Shown here: positions 42,254-51,984 of the stretch, one piece after another | How the letters are laid out: the number at the start of each line of letters is the position of its first letter | Numbering within the stretch: position 1 is the stretch's first letter | Assembly (NCBI GenBank): GCA_025362235.1 | Contig: JANYGZ010000006.1 | Location: forward strand, 1-64,000 | Source of the DNA: Ferruginibacter sp. | GTDB taxonomy: Bacteria; Bacteroidota; Bacteroidia; Chitinophagales; Chitinophagaceae | Direction of reading: 5' to 3' | DNA: 64,000 nt | Program-made: the position numbers and the translations under genes | Notes under the pieces: model-generated | Told to the model about the DNA's origin: nothing | The model's input: the letters and a program-made list of their open reading frames with translations, nothing else | Database searches by the model: none

Positions 42254-44218
42254 TTAAGCAGATAAAGTGGCTTCAGGCAAATTATTGGTTGACATACCGA
42301 TTTCCCTGTCTACAAAATACATGTCAATATCGCCTACATTTTTTGCGTAAATTTTACCCCTGTAAGTGCATTCAAACTCATCTTTAACCAATTCATATGT
42401 AGTAGAAGAAATGTTCACCCGGCCAGGTTCACCATTGCTTTCCATACGGCTGGCAATATTTACTGTACTACCCCAAATATCGTATGCATATTTTCTTTTA
42501 CCCACCACACCGGCTACAAGCGGACCAACGTGTACGCCTAAACGCAAATCCCATGCTTCCAAACCAGCTTCTACTTTGCGTTTATTATTAAGGGTTATAA
42601 ACTCCTGTATTTCGAGGCTTGCTTTTATAATATTATATGCATGGCGTTTGTCAGGCACAGGGATACCACCGGCACACATATAGGCATCCCCGATTGTCTT
42701 AATTTTTTCCAGGTTATACTTTCCAATGATATGATCAAATGCAATAAAACATTCGTTTAGTTCTTTTACCAAACTCTGTGGAGTCATTTTATCAGCTATA
42801 ACTGTAAAACTTCTAAAATCGGTAAACATTACTGATACAGATTCAAAATTTCTTGGTGTAGCCTGCCCGTATAACTGTAATTCTTTTGCTACTTCGGCAG
42901 GAAGAATGTTTAATAATAAATTTTCGATTTGTATTTTTTGATGGTCGAGTATTTTATTTGTTTTTACTTTTTCACGGTAGTTTCTGAATATAAGCACCGC
43001 TATCAACATTACTAAACCTAAACCTGCAGCAAACGCATTCTTTGCTAATTTCTGGCTTCTTAATTCAGCATCCTGTAATGCTTTATCTTTTGTAAGCAGG
43101 CTAATCTGTCCCTCTTTTTTTTGCAGGTCAAAATCAAATTGAAGGCTGCCCAATTTTTTATCGTTGGCAATATTGTACATGGTGTCTTTAAAATTGGAAA
43201 AAAGAGACTGATATTTAAAGGCATTTCGGTAATCACCTGAATTTGCATACGACTTAGATAAGCCTTCATAAATATCTTTCAGATCAAAACTTACACTTAA
43301 CTCCAAGGCAGGTACCTCGGCTTTTTTATAATTAAGCACGGCATTTTTAAAATCACTTTTTTTTTCATAAGCATTTCCCAAACCAATAAAAGATTTAATA
43401 ATGGTAGGCTTTATATTTAATTTTTCCGCTAGCGTTAAAGCATGGTTATGGCTTTCCAATGCCAGGTCAAATTTATTATCACGGGTATACAATTTACCAA
43501 TAGCATTATAGGCATTCATCGAACCTTCAGAATTACCATACACTTTTAATGCTTTATCAAAATAAAACATGGCCCTTGTGTTATCTTTTTTTTCCGAATA
43601 GATATCGCCGATATTTACAGAGATAGCACCCAACTCTTCTTTTTTATTCAGGGCTTCGCAGATTGGCAAGGCTTTTAAATAATATTCCAATGCTTTATCA
43701 AGTGTAGACGGTTTATTGGCATATACAGCTCCAACATTATTAAGTGTAGTAAGCATCCGTAGTTTATCCCCTGAAAGTTCTGCAAATTTTAAAGACTCCA
43801 GGTAATTTTCAAGGGCCTTTACATCATCGCCCTGCTCATAATAAACAGTACCAACATTACTATAAATACTGGCTATGCCTACATTGTCTTTTATTTCTTT
43901 AAAAAAATTTAATGACTGGCGATAAAAATCCAACGCTTCAAGGTATTTGCCAAGGAAATAATAACTTATACCAATATTTTTAAGCGCATAGGCTTCGCCT
44001 TTTTGATAATGCAGGCTTTCTGCCAGCTCTTTGGCCTGCGTAGCCAAAGCAATTGCATGTAATGGAGAGTCTGTAAAATATCCTTTGCTTTGTTCTATTA
44101 AACTATTTACAAAAGTACTGTCTCCTTTACCTGTTTTTTTTTCTACTTCAGATTGTGAAAAACCTGTCAGCAAAACAGATAAAAGAGACAGACATAAAAA
44201 TAATTTCTTACAGTTCAT
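42254..44218 (-). CDS. Adenylate cyclase with periplasmic TPR sensor region
   Basis: A 654-residue protein. The signal peptide is about residues 1-21. About seven TPR repeats (residues 40-330) are followed by a coiled segment, one transmembrane helix (AFAAGLGLVMLIAVLIF, near residue 405) and a class III cyclase domain. The domain shows metal aspartates in MFTDFRSFTV and IKTIGDAYMCAGG, and the transition-state Asn/Arg in NIASRME. Lysine in EKIKTIGD and aspartate in YDIWG are the residues that select ATP over GTP. It should convert ATP to cAMP in response to a periplasmic signal sensed by the TPRs. Confidence 0.88.
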   Translation of the reverse strand: MNCKKLFLCLSLLSVLLTGFSQSEVEKKTGKGDSTFVNSLIEQSKGYFTDSPLHAIALATQAKELAESLHYQKGEAYALKNIGISYYFLGKYLEALDFYRQSLNFFKEIKDNVGIASIYSNVGTVYYEQGDDVKALENYLESLKFAELSGDKLRMLTTLNNVGAVYANKPSTLDKALEYYLKALPICEALNKKEELGAISVNIGDIYSEKKDNTRAMFYFDKALKVYGNSEGSMNAYNAIGKLYTRDNKFDLALESHNHALTLAEKLNIKPTIIKSFIGLGNAYEKKSDFKNAVLNYKKAEVPALELSVSFDLKDIYEGLSKSYANSGDYRNAFKYQSLFSNFKDTMYNIANDKKLGSLQFDFDLQKKEGQISLLTKDKALQDAELRSQKLAKNAFAAGLGLVMLIAVLIFRNYREKVKTNKILDHQKIQIENLLLNILPAEVAKELQLYGQATPRNFESVSVMFTDFRSFTVIADKMTPQSLVKELNECFIAFDHIIGKYNLEKIKTIGDAYMCAGGIPVPDKRHAYNIIKASLEIQEFITLNNKRKVEAGLEAWDLRLGVHVGPLVAGVVGKRKYAYDIWGSTVNIASRMESNGEPGRVNISSTTYELVKDEFECTYRGKIYAKNVGDIDMYFVDREIGMSTNNLPEATLSA

Positions 44219-44299
44219 TTATTTAACCATACACTATATTTCCATAGTGATCTTTTAACATTTAATAGTAAAAGAAAAATTTCCTTTTTATTTTATTGT

Positions 44300-47200
44300 T
44301 TATTCTTTTACAATACTAATGTTTTTATAACCATTTTCGCCTTTTACCTTAATAAAATACATACCGCTTACAAAACCAGTCATATCAATTTCAATGGCAT
44401 TTTTCGATATCTGCCTTGCTCCTTTTACTGCTTGTGGCTTTCCGTAAGCATCATATAATAGTAATCCTTTAACACTTATTACATCATTCGACAAATAGAT
44501 AGTAGTGCGGCCCCTTGCAGGGTTAGGATATACATTTACATTGCCGGCAGGTTTTACTTCGTCTTGCGCTATTTGTTTCAATTGATCCTGCACATCAGAT
44601 AAAGTTACATTTGAAGATGCCGCTCTAACGCTTAGGGTAACAGTACTGCATTTGTTTGATTTGTAGCTGGCAGATGCAGATTCTGTAGCTATTGAATTGC
44701 CTTCATAAGTCTTCACAGTCCATGTTAATGTAGAACCATCAAATGGAACAAGGAATTTGGTGGTACCATATCCAGGCAAGAAAACGGTTACCTGTCTTGA
44801 CCCGTCAAACGCATTAGGGCCATTGGCTGAAGAAAGTATATTATTAGATCCTATCGGAATGTATACAGATACCGCATTTGTATTTTTGCTGTAGAAACGT
44901 GCCACATACCTGCGGTTGGCTGGCATATAAGATGCCCCCCTGTCTTCAACACATTCCAGGTAAACATCTACATCATCTACACCATAACCTTTAGGATTAA
45001 TATATAATTTTCCATTAGTAACAGTTACAGTATAGTTGGTTGAAACAAGTGAGGGTATGATAGAATATACTCCGGCAGCTCCTACACAGGTTGGGCTAAG
45101 ACTATACGTTACAGTAGGGTTATCTGTATACTTCAGTCCGGTTATGGTTGATGTAAACACAGGCAATGCATCTCCTTTAAAGATAAATTTATCATCTGCT
45201 TTCACCTGCAACGGTGCTTTGGTAATACTAAATGTATTTACTGCTGCAAGGCTTAAACTATAATTTGTACCCGCAGAAAGAATGCCCATTGTGAATGCAT
45301 AGCTACCTACATCATTACCACTAACACGACTAATAGCTCCGGTAAAATTCGCTGATGCTAAACCGGCATCATTGGTAAATGTAAACGCCGGATCATTAGA
45401 TCCATACACTTTTGTTTGACCGGCCGTTGGTGTTATAACAACTGATTTAATAATAATAGCAAATGTTGGTAAAGGCACAATTGCAGAAAGCACTAAACTA
45501 TAATTTGTACCCGCAGATAAATTGCCGAGTGTATAAGCATAAGTACCCACATCATCGCCACTAATACGGCCAGGTGCGCCGGTAAATGCAACTGCAGTTA
45601 GCCCACCGTCATTAGTAAAAGTAAACACCGGATCAGCAGAACCATAGGCTTTACTTTGACCTGCCAGTGGCGTAACAATTACTTGTTTTGTTGTTATGGC
45701 AAATGTATTTACACCGCCAAGCGTTAATATATAATTACTACCTGCGCTAAGGGTTCCGAGGGTAAATGCATAAGGTCCTGTCGCTACTGTTTCACCAGCT
45801 ATCCTTCCTAATGCTCCTGTATAAGCATCGCCGCTCAACAACACTTCGCTTGCAGTATATGTAAAGATTGGATCGGCCACACCAAATACCTTGGATTGAT
45901 TTGCATCCGGCGTAATAGTAATTGGTTTAGCAGTGATAGCAAATGTATTTGCTCCATCTAGCGTTATGGTATAATTATTACCTGCACTCAACGTTCCTAT
46001 TGTATAAGCATATGTACCCACATTTTTTCCATCCACACGGCTAAGTGCCCCTGTAAAGTCTTCTGCAACCAAACCACCACTGTTAGTATAAGTAAATACC
46101 GAATCATCTTTTCCGTACACTTTTGTTAAGCCCGCTGTTGGTGTAATAGTAAGTGGCGCAGGAATAACTGTAATAACACCCACTTTATGGGTTATATCCA
46201 AATTATCATTTAATAAAGATCCGGGTATAATAAACTGGTTACCTACATCAAGGCCGGTAATCATATTTAGAGATTTTAACTGGCTTTCACCCTGGCCAAT
46301 TTCGCTTGAATCAAGAATTACTGCAGTTTTACTTTCTCCGTTTACAATGGGCACCGCCTGGCCATTTACTATGGTTACGGCTTTGCCATTTACTATCGTT
46401 ACCGCCTTGCCATTTACAATGGTTAATTCCTGTCCATTTACTATAGTTACTGCTTTGCCATTTACTATGGTTACCGCTTTACCATTTACAATACCTATAC
46501 TGTCATCGCCATTTACAATGGTTATAGCTTTACCGTTTACTATTGATTCCATGTCTACTAACCCCCGCGGGCTAACATCTGATACAGAACTTAGCATATA
46601 TGTTTGTGCAGAGTTTTCGTTGAAATCTAAAATAGATTCCTGGGTTATATCAACAACTTTGGTTGAACCTGTGACACTACCATTTGTTTTATTAACTATT
46701 TCACGTGCGTTTTGAAGCGCCGGCGCTGTAGCTAAAAAACTTAAGCTTTGCGTATCATCTGCTGTAAGATTATTTACTATGGGTATGGCTTTGCCATTTA
46801 CTATGGTAATCGCTTTACCATTTACAATGGGTATAGCTTTTCCATTTACTATAGTAACTGCTTTACCATTTACAATAGCCGCCTCATCTCCATTTACAAT
46901 TGGTATAGCCTTGCCATTTACTATGGTAACTGCTTTACCGTTCACCAATCCTAATATATCATTTCCCATACCATCTTTTGCCAGCTGACTTTGGTGGGCT
47001 GATTGCAAGCCATTGGAGAATGCAGTTGAGTCAGGGATATTTGTTCCGTCAAATTGATAGGTAAACTGAATATCAGGAATTTTCTGCCCATAAGTTACAG
47101 TCACATTGTTCGCTGTAACCGTAACAGGTAATTTTTCAATTGATAAACTTCCCTGAACAAATGTATAATTATACAATTCTTTAAATCCAACGTCAGCTGG

Positions 47201-50200
47201 GTTTGCAGGATCGAATACTCTTGCCGGGGTTATAGTGTAGGTACCTACACTACTATCAGGAGTTGCTAATGTAGCCACACTCAAATTAGTAAGACCAAGA
47301 TCTGCCAGCGATAAAGAGGTGTGTTGCAAACTGTCACCATCTACAAGAATTGTTGCTGTAAGTGCAGGAACTATTTGTGCATATTTTTTTGTTTTATTAT
47401 CTGCCTTAATTGTTATGTTCTTTTTTACAATATCAAAAAATTTAAGGCTATCGCTACTTCCTCCATCTTTGCCACTCGGACTAACAGGAGGGGTGTATAC
47501 GCTGATTATCGGATTACCGGTAAAGGCAGGCACTCCGGCACTCGCCGTTGAAGAATTAATTATAGTAGTACCAAGCGTTGAATCTCTAAATTTAATTACA
47601 GAAGTGGGGCTCAGGTTTAAACCGGTTAAAGTTAAAGTAAATGGTGCCTGGCCAGGTGTTACCGCTGGTGGAACTACTAAAGTAACAAGTGTAGGAAATG
47701 GTTTTGCAAATGTTCGCATTGCAGAATCTGCATTGATAAATCCTGCACCGGATTTTAGATCAAAACCGGGCGTAATAGTCGGGTACATATCTGTAGCCGA
47801 GGTTTGAAGAATAGTTTTTATTTGCGCCGGAGATGTAACAATTGGTGTGTTTAAAATGGGGTCTCGTAAATATTTATCTCTTCCTTCCATTATTAATGCA
47901 GCAACACCTGCAGCATGCGGTGCAGCCGCGGATGTTCCGAAGAAATTAGAATATCCATCTAAAGCAGTTGACGGATAATCAGGTCCTAAATTAACTGTAG
48001 TGTTTACTCCTTCGGGTGCTGTAATATCTGGTTTTTGTCTTTGTATACCATTTACAAAAGTTCCTCCAATTGAAGAAAAGGACTCAATACTATCTGTTTT
48101 ATTAAATCTTGCAGCAGCAACAGCAATTGCACCCAAAGCATTTGCCTGCCCAATAACAGTAGAAGTGCCGGTGTTGTATTCATTAATTGTAATATTCCCC
48201 TGGAAAACAATATACTTAAACCTTGCAGGATTACTGCCAATGGTATTATTTCTTATCAGTATATTGGTATTTACCGCACTTGTAATAGTAAATGGTAAAA
48301 TTTCAATTGGGTCGCCATTAGTGTTATCACGGTTAAATCCAAAAAGCGACTTACCATCAGGAGTTAAAAATATATCAAGATCATTTTTTGTACCGGCTGT
48401 TTGGCCTAATGAATAAATATTATCTTCCCATTGCAATACAATGGTATAATTACCCGGTTGCAGTGTTACACTTTGTAAAGAATCTCCTCCTCCAAAATTA
48501 TGCGCATTACCTCCAGTTATTCTGCTGAATGTATTTTCGTATGAATTATTGGCAAAATTACCTGCAGAGGAAAAATAGGTAACACCAGCAGCACTTACTG
48601 CATCTACAGCAGCGGCTACAACGCCATCTTTTAAGAAAGGCTCTGTAGGATACGTAACATCATCCACAATAATATTACATCCTGCATCTTTTAATTCCTG
48701 TATACCTGCTGCAAAATCACCGGCACTAAGAAACCCTGTACGGAAATACAGTTCTGCTTTTGGAGCTACATCATGAACAATCTGCAACATGCCTCTTCCT
48801 TCGTCCGAACTTTTAAAAGGGTAATCTTTTAAAACATGTACTGGCAGCAGATCTCCATCAGGATTTCCAATGCCCGGTAAATCGCCTGCCTGCACATCCT
48901 GGGCAGCAGTATTGGTTTTAAAAGGAGTTGTAGTGCCTGCAGTAATAGTACTAAAACTGTTTGAAATTACACCAACCTTCACCCCTGCTCCACCTACCTG
49001 GTATCCATTACGTACAAGGTTCGATTTCATTGCAGTATCACCAGCTGATGATACGAGACCACTGTTGGTAAAGCCGCTATAATGGGGCCTTACATACACT
49101 ATTATTGAGGTATCTAAATTCAGCAAAGGCAATTTACCTATTTGAAATAACCCTGTAATAATAAAATTGCTTGAACCATTTGTAAAAACATCCGTGTTGG
49201 CTAATCCATAAGGAGCTGCTTTATATTTAGCCAATGCTGTTCCATACTGTCCAACTTTTGTAATGATATCAATTAAAATACTATCACCTTGAATCGTGAA
49301 GAACGGTGAAGGTGGCCCATTAGGAACAAAATTTTGAACTACTGATGATAATTCAGATCCAATAAGATTATTAAGTTTACTGGTTACAATAACAGTATCG
49401 TTTGCTGTACAATTTGTGCCTGAGGTAGCAGTGAGGATATAGGTGCCTGCCGAAGAAACGGTAATAGTAGCAACATTGGATGGTGATGTTATTACTCCGC
49501 CATTGATTGCGCTCCAGCTAAATGTTGCGCCCGTTGTACTGGAAGTTCCGGTTAAAGTGGTAGGTTTTCCAAAATCTAAGGGTTTGTCTGGTCCAGCATT
49601 TACATTAGGTGTAACACACTCACTAAAGGGCGCATAAATGATATTAAGGGAACTTCCAATATTTACTTGCGTACCACTCCAGATAGCACCTGTAACATCA
49701 CAGTTGCCACCACCCCCGCCAATGTTAATAGCACCATAAGGAGCCCAAACGGTACCAAACCATTTTGTTTTATTACCTGCAGATGTGCCATTACCAATTT
49801 GAAAAGCATATTTTTCATTTTCATCATCTGAACCGGTGCCATGCACTTCCGTATAAATTTTTGTAGCACTACCACCAATCAGGCTAACTGAAATTTTATC
49901 AAGCAGGGCATAATTGTGTATATATATTTTAAAGGTTCCTGAAATATTTTTTGTGAAATCGAAAACAAAAGAGTTGCTGCCATTATTTTGAATTTTATCG
50001 AAAACATAAATACCAGGTCCATCAAAAGTTAGTGTAGCCCCGCCTGGCAATTTAATATCGTCATATGCCCCTGGGGTTATTTTGCCGCTAGTAATATCCG
50101 GCTTCATCGGTATAGGATATGGCTGAAAGCCAGTAATTGCGGGAATTGATGGAAATACAGGAAGCGTGGGTGAGCCAATAACTTTTCCACCTGCTGGTGT

Positions 50201-50707
50201 AGGTCCGGTATAAGAAGTATTGGTGGTAACTTTTCCAGTTACGGTGCCACCAAGAATTACAATATTTCCATTTACATCAACATTTCCGGTAAGGTTAGCG
50301 CTTGAGCCAACCGATAAAATAGTTCCTGAAACAACTGGCGAATTTGAAGCAGTTATTTTGCCAGTAACAATATTACTACTATTAAGTACAACTCTTCCCT
50401 TACTATAGATATTTGTTATATTAGCTGGTAAAGTTGTATTGCCAAATGTTGCACCACCAGTAGTCTTAACAATATTAAAGCTGGCCACAGAGCCACCGGT
50501 AATGGTAGTAGAAGACCCTATAAACACACCATAACCAGGGCTTGCAGGAGTATTGCTTCCAGTAATACCATTACCACTAAACAATACAAAGTCAGACATT
50601 TTAAGTGTCGGTGTCTGTGCACTGGTATTGCCCGGCAGCAAAAACAGAGAGCACAAAATTATGCTGCAAAAGCTAAGTGCAGTTTTGAAAGAGTATAAAT
50701 GTTTCAT
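44300..50707 (-). CDS. Giant T9SS-exported subtilase-like protein with MBG domains
   Basis: A 2135-residue exported protein. In order: signal peptide (1-31); a beta-rich repeat region ending with GTVWAPYGAINIGGG (about 35-355); a PKD/Ig-like domain (370-445); and an S8 subtilase-like domain (about 575-990). A TIG-like domain, MBG domains and two blocks of VNGKA repeats (1252-1311, 1387-1457) follow. At least four more MBG domains (about 1490-1890) precede a C-terminal T9SS sorting domain (NVYPNPARGRTTIYL ... GMYFIKVKGENG). In the protease, His645 (QIVHDVAP) and Ser926 (FFGTSAAAPHAAG) are present. The expected Asp in VGVISDSF-type motifs is Asn583 (VGVISNSF). Confidence 0.88.
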   Translation of the reverse strand: MKHLYSFKTALSFCSIILCSLFLLPGNTSAQTPTLKMSDFVLFSGNGITGSNTPASPGYGVFIGSSTTITGGSVASFNIVKTTGGATFGNTTLPANITNIYSKGRVVLNSSNIVTGKITASNSPVVSGTILSVGSSANLTGNVDVNGNIVILGGTVTGKVTTNTSYTGPTPAGGKVIGSPTLPVFPSIPAITGFQPYPIPMKPDITSGKITPGAYDDIKLPGGATLTFDGPGIYVFDKIQNNGSNSFVFDFTKNISGTFKIYIHNYALLDKISVSLIGGSATKIYTEVHGTGSDDENEKYAFQIGNGTSAGNKTKWFGTVWAPYGAINIGGGGGNCDVTGAIWSGTQVNIGSSLNIIYAPFSECVTPNVNAGPDKPLDFGKPTTLTGTSSTTGATFSWSAINGGVITSPSNVATITVSSAGTYILTATSGTNCTANDTVIVTSKLNNLIGSELSSVVQNFVPNGPPSPFFTIQGDSILIDIITKVGQYGTALAKYKAAPYGLANTDVFTNGSSNFIITGLFQIGKLPLLNLDTSIIVYVRPHYSGFTNSGLVSSAGDTAMKSNLVRNGYQVGGAGVKVGVISNSFSTITAGTTTPFKTNTAAQDVQAGDLPGIGNPDGDLLPVHVLKDYPFKSSDEGRGMLQIVHDVAPKAELYFRTGFLSAGDFAAGIQELKDAGCNIIVDDVTYPTEPFLKDGVVAAAVDAVSAAGVTYFSSAGNFANNSYENTFSRITGGNAHNFGGGDSLQSVTLQPGNYTIVLQWEDNIYSLGQTAGTKNDLDIFLTPDGKSLFGFNRDNTNGDPIEILPFTITSAVNTNILIRNNTIGSNPARFKYIVFQGNITINEYNTGTSTVIGQANALGAIAVAAARFNKTDSIESFSSIGGTFVNGIQRQKPDITAPEGVNTTVNLGPDYPSTALDGYSNFFGTSAAAPHAAGVAALIMEGRDKYLRDPILNTPIVTSPAQIKTILQTSATDMYPTITPGFDLKSGAGFINADSAMRTFAKPFPTLVTLVVPPAVTPGQAPFTLTLTGLNLSPTSVIKFRDSTLGTTIINSSTASAGVPAFTGNPIISVYTPPVSPSGKDGGSSDSLKFFDIVKKNITIKADNKTKKYAQIVPALTATILVDGDSLQHTSLSLADLGLTNLSVATLATPDSSVGTYTITPARVFDPANPADVGFKELYNYTFVQGSLSIEKLPVTVTANNVTVTYGQKIPDIQFTYQFDGTNIPDSTAFSNGLQSAHQSQLAKDGMGNDILGLVNGKAVTIVNGKAIPIVNGDEAAIVNGKAVTIVNGKAIPIVNGKAITIVNGKAIPIVNNLTADDTQSLSFLATAPALQNAREIVNKTNGSVTGSTKVVDITQESILDFNENSAQTYMLSSVSDVSPRGLVDMESIVNGKAITIVNGDDSIGIVNGKAVTIVNGKAVTIVNGQELTIVNGKAVTIVNGKAVTIVNGQAVPIVNGESKTAVILDSSEIGQGESQLKSLNMITGLDVGNQFIIPGSLLNDNLDITHKVGVITVIPAPLTITPTAGLTKVYGKDDSVFTYTNSGGLVAEDFTGALSRVDGKNVGTYAYTIGTLSAGNNYTITLDGANTFAITAKPITITPDANQSKVFGVADPIFTYTASEVLLSGDAYTGALGRIAGETVATGPYAFTLGTLSAGSNYILTLGGVNTFAITTKQVIVTPLAGQSKAYGSADPVFTFTNDGGLTAVAFTGAPGRISGDDVGTYAYTLGNLSAGTNYSLVLSAIVPLPTFAIIIKSVVITPTAGQTKVYGSNDPAFTFTNDAGLASANFTGAISRVSGNDVGSYAFTMGILSAGTNYSLSLAAVNTFSITKAPLQVKADDKFIFKGDALPVFTSTITGLKYTDNPTVTYSLSPTCVGAAGVYSIIPSLVSTNYTVTVTNGKLYINPKGYGVDDVDVYLECVEDRGASYMPANRRYVARFYSKNTNAVSVYIPIGSNNILSSANGPNAFDGSRQVTVFLPGYGTTKFLVPFDGSTLTWTVKTYEGNSIATESASASYKSNKCSTVTLSVRAASSNVTLSDVQDQLKQIAQDEVKPAGNVNVYPNPARGRTTIYLSNDVISVKGLLLYDAYGKPQAVKGARQISKNAIEIDMTGFVSGMYFIKVKGENGYKNISIVKE
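46338..46549 (-). repeat. Tandem 24-bp coding repeats, block 2 (VNGKAVTI)
   Basis: About nine units of 24 bp encoding VNGKAVTI and variants (VNGQELTI, VNGDDSIG, VNGQAVPI), residues about 1387-1457 of the giant protein. The third codon positions differ between units (for example AATGGC against AATGGT), so the repeat is kept at the protein level. Confidence 0.85.
46776..46954 (-). repeat. Tandem 24-bp coding repeats, block 1 (VNGKAIPI)
   Basis: About seven to eight units of 24 bp encoding VNGKAVTI, VNGKAIPI and VNGDEAAI, residues about 1252-1311. The block is separated from block 2 by about 75 residues of non-repeat sequence. Both blocks lie within or between MBG-type domains. Confidence 0.85.
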
Positions 50708-51227
50708 GGTTGTTTTGGTTAAATATTTATTATCGAGTGTAAATTATTTATGTATTAAATGCTGACAATTATGCTTACCCTAAAATTCTTTTTAAATTTA
50801 TTGTACCTGTTGGCTGCATAAAAACGTTATTAACTGCGTTAGCTTAACATTAATAAGTTTATCATGGGGGGAGAATTAAAAGTGAGTAAACATATCGCTT
50901 AAACACAACAGCAAATGCTTCAAATGACTAAAAATTAAAAAGAGGATTTCAGTAATTATTGATAGGAATGGATCTTGGTAAATACCGACAGACGAAAGTA
51001 AGAAGAGCCAAAAATAGGAAATTATTATGCTTATTACTAATTAATTACGCTTAATTCATAAATATCGCTGTAAATGTTTGAACAAAGGAAATTAACCGAT
51101 ACCAATTTCAAAAAAACACGCTGCAACTTATGGCAATTTATTGGTTGATGTAATATTTTTCATTTCAAATTATCCATTGCAGCAGCTGTTTTGCAATATC
51201 ATTATTTTAGTTATGTTTGTATCGCTT
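50708..51227. other. Divergent intergenic region without a gene
   Basis: About 520 bp between the giant protein and the HD gene, strongly AT-rich. I see no coding frame or RNA gene. On its right end lies the HD gene promoter. For the giant gene, TAATTTAC on the minus strand near 50742 is only a partial -7 match. Confidence 0.5.
51192..51219 (+). promoter_or_regulatory. HD gene promoter overlapping upstream start codons
   Basis: TTTG, an 18-base spacer and TATGTTTG (about 51211-51218) fit the Bacteroidetes -33/-7 pattern well. The candidate ATG at 51213 lies inside the -7 box, so translation most likely begins at the next ATG, 51228. Confidence 0.45.
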
Positions 51228-51818
51228 ATGCTAACAAAGGAAATTTTTGAAAAAATAAGGGCAAAAATTTTGGCTCAATTAAGTAACAACTTGTCAAAAG
51301 ATTTGTGGTATCATGGTGTACACCATACCATTGATGTAGAAAAAGAAGCTGAGAGAATCGCCATTGCCGAAAAAATAACCAACCAGGAAGATTTGCTTCT
51401 TTTAAAAATTGCCTGCCTCTATCACGACAGTGGTTTTCTTTTTACTTATCAAAATCATGAAGCTGCAGGATGCAACCTGGCGATGAAAGAATTGCCTGTA
51501 TTTGGACTTAATCAAAAACAACTGGATATTATTTGTGGTATGATAATGTCAACAAAAATTCCACAAATCCCCCGCACCAAGCTGGAAGAAATTATTTGTG
51601 ATGCAGATTTGGATTATTTTGGAAGAGATGATTTTTTCCCCATAGCCAATACCCTTTTTTTAGAATTGAAGGCAAGAAATTTTGTAGCTTCTGAATATGA
51701 CTGGAACAAAATTCAAATAAAATTTTTTAAACAGCACCACTATTTTACAGATACTACCAAAAAACTAAGGGCAAAACAAAAACAGCATTATTTTGAAATA
51801 ATTGAAGCAATGGTTTAA
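51228..51818 (+). CDS. HD domain protein
   Basis: A 196-residue phosphohydrolase-type protein. Metal-binding motifs are LWYHGVHHTIDVEKEAE, ACLYHDSGFLF and CDADLDYFGRDDF, with helical segments between. The substrate is unknown; predicted HD enzymes of this kind act on nucleotides or cyclic nucleotides. I start at 51228 because the earlier ATG (51213) falls in a probable promoter and the longer frame to 51141 begins with TTG and an unlikely hydrophobic leader. Confidence 0.8.
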   Translation: MLTKEIFEKIRAKILAQLSNNLSKDLWYHGVHHTIDVEKEAERIAIAEKITNQEDLLLLKIACLYHDSGFLFTYQNHEAAGCNLAMKELPVFGLNQKQLDIICGMIMSTKIPQIPRTKLEEIICDADLDYFGRDDFFPIANTLFLELKARNFVASEYDWNKIQIKFFKQHHYFTDTTKKLRAKQKQHYFEIIEAMV

Positions 51819-51984
51819 AAACTTCTTTTGCAGATTTATATATAAATTTAGCTATCCAATTTTTTACCCTCCTAAACCTTTATTTACACTTATTGGGACT
51901 GCTGCTTAAAAAGCAAGCGTATCACTATTTGTACTGGCCGGCACAACCATCAGAAAAGAAAATACAAACAAATAAATTATTGTT

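Noticed and set aside
46347-46988. Plus-strand open frames rich in PFTMVTALPFTI repeats
   Set aside because: They are the antisense of the VNGKA coding repeats of the giant protein and have no start context or independent codon pattern.
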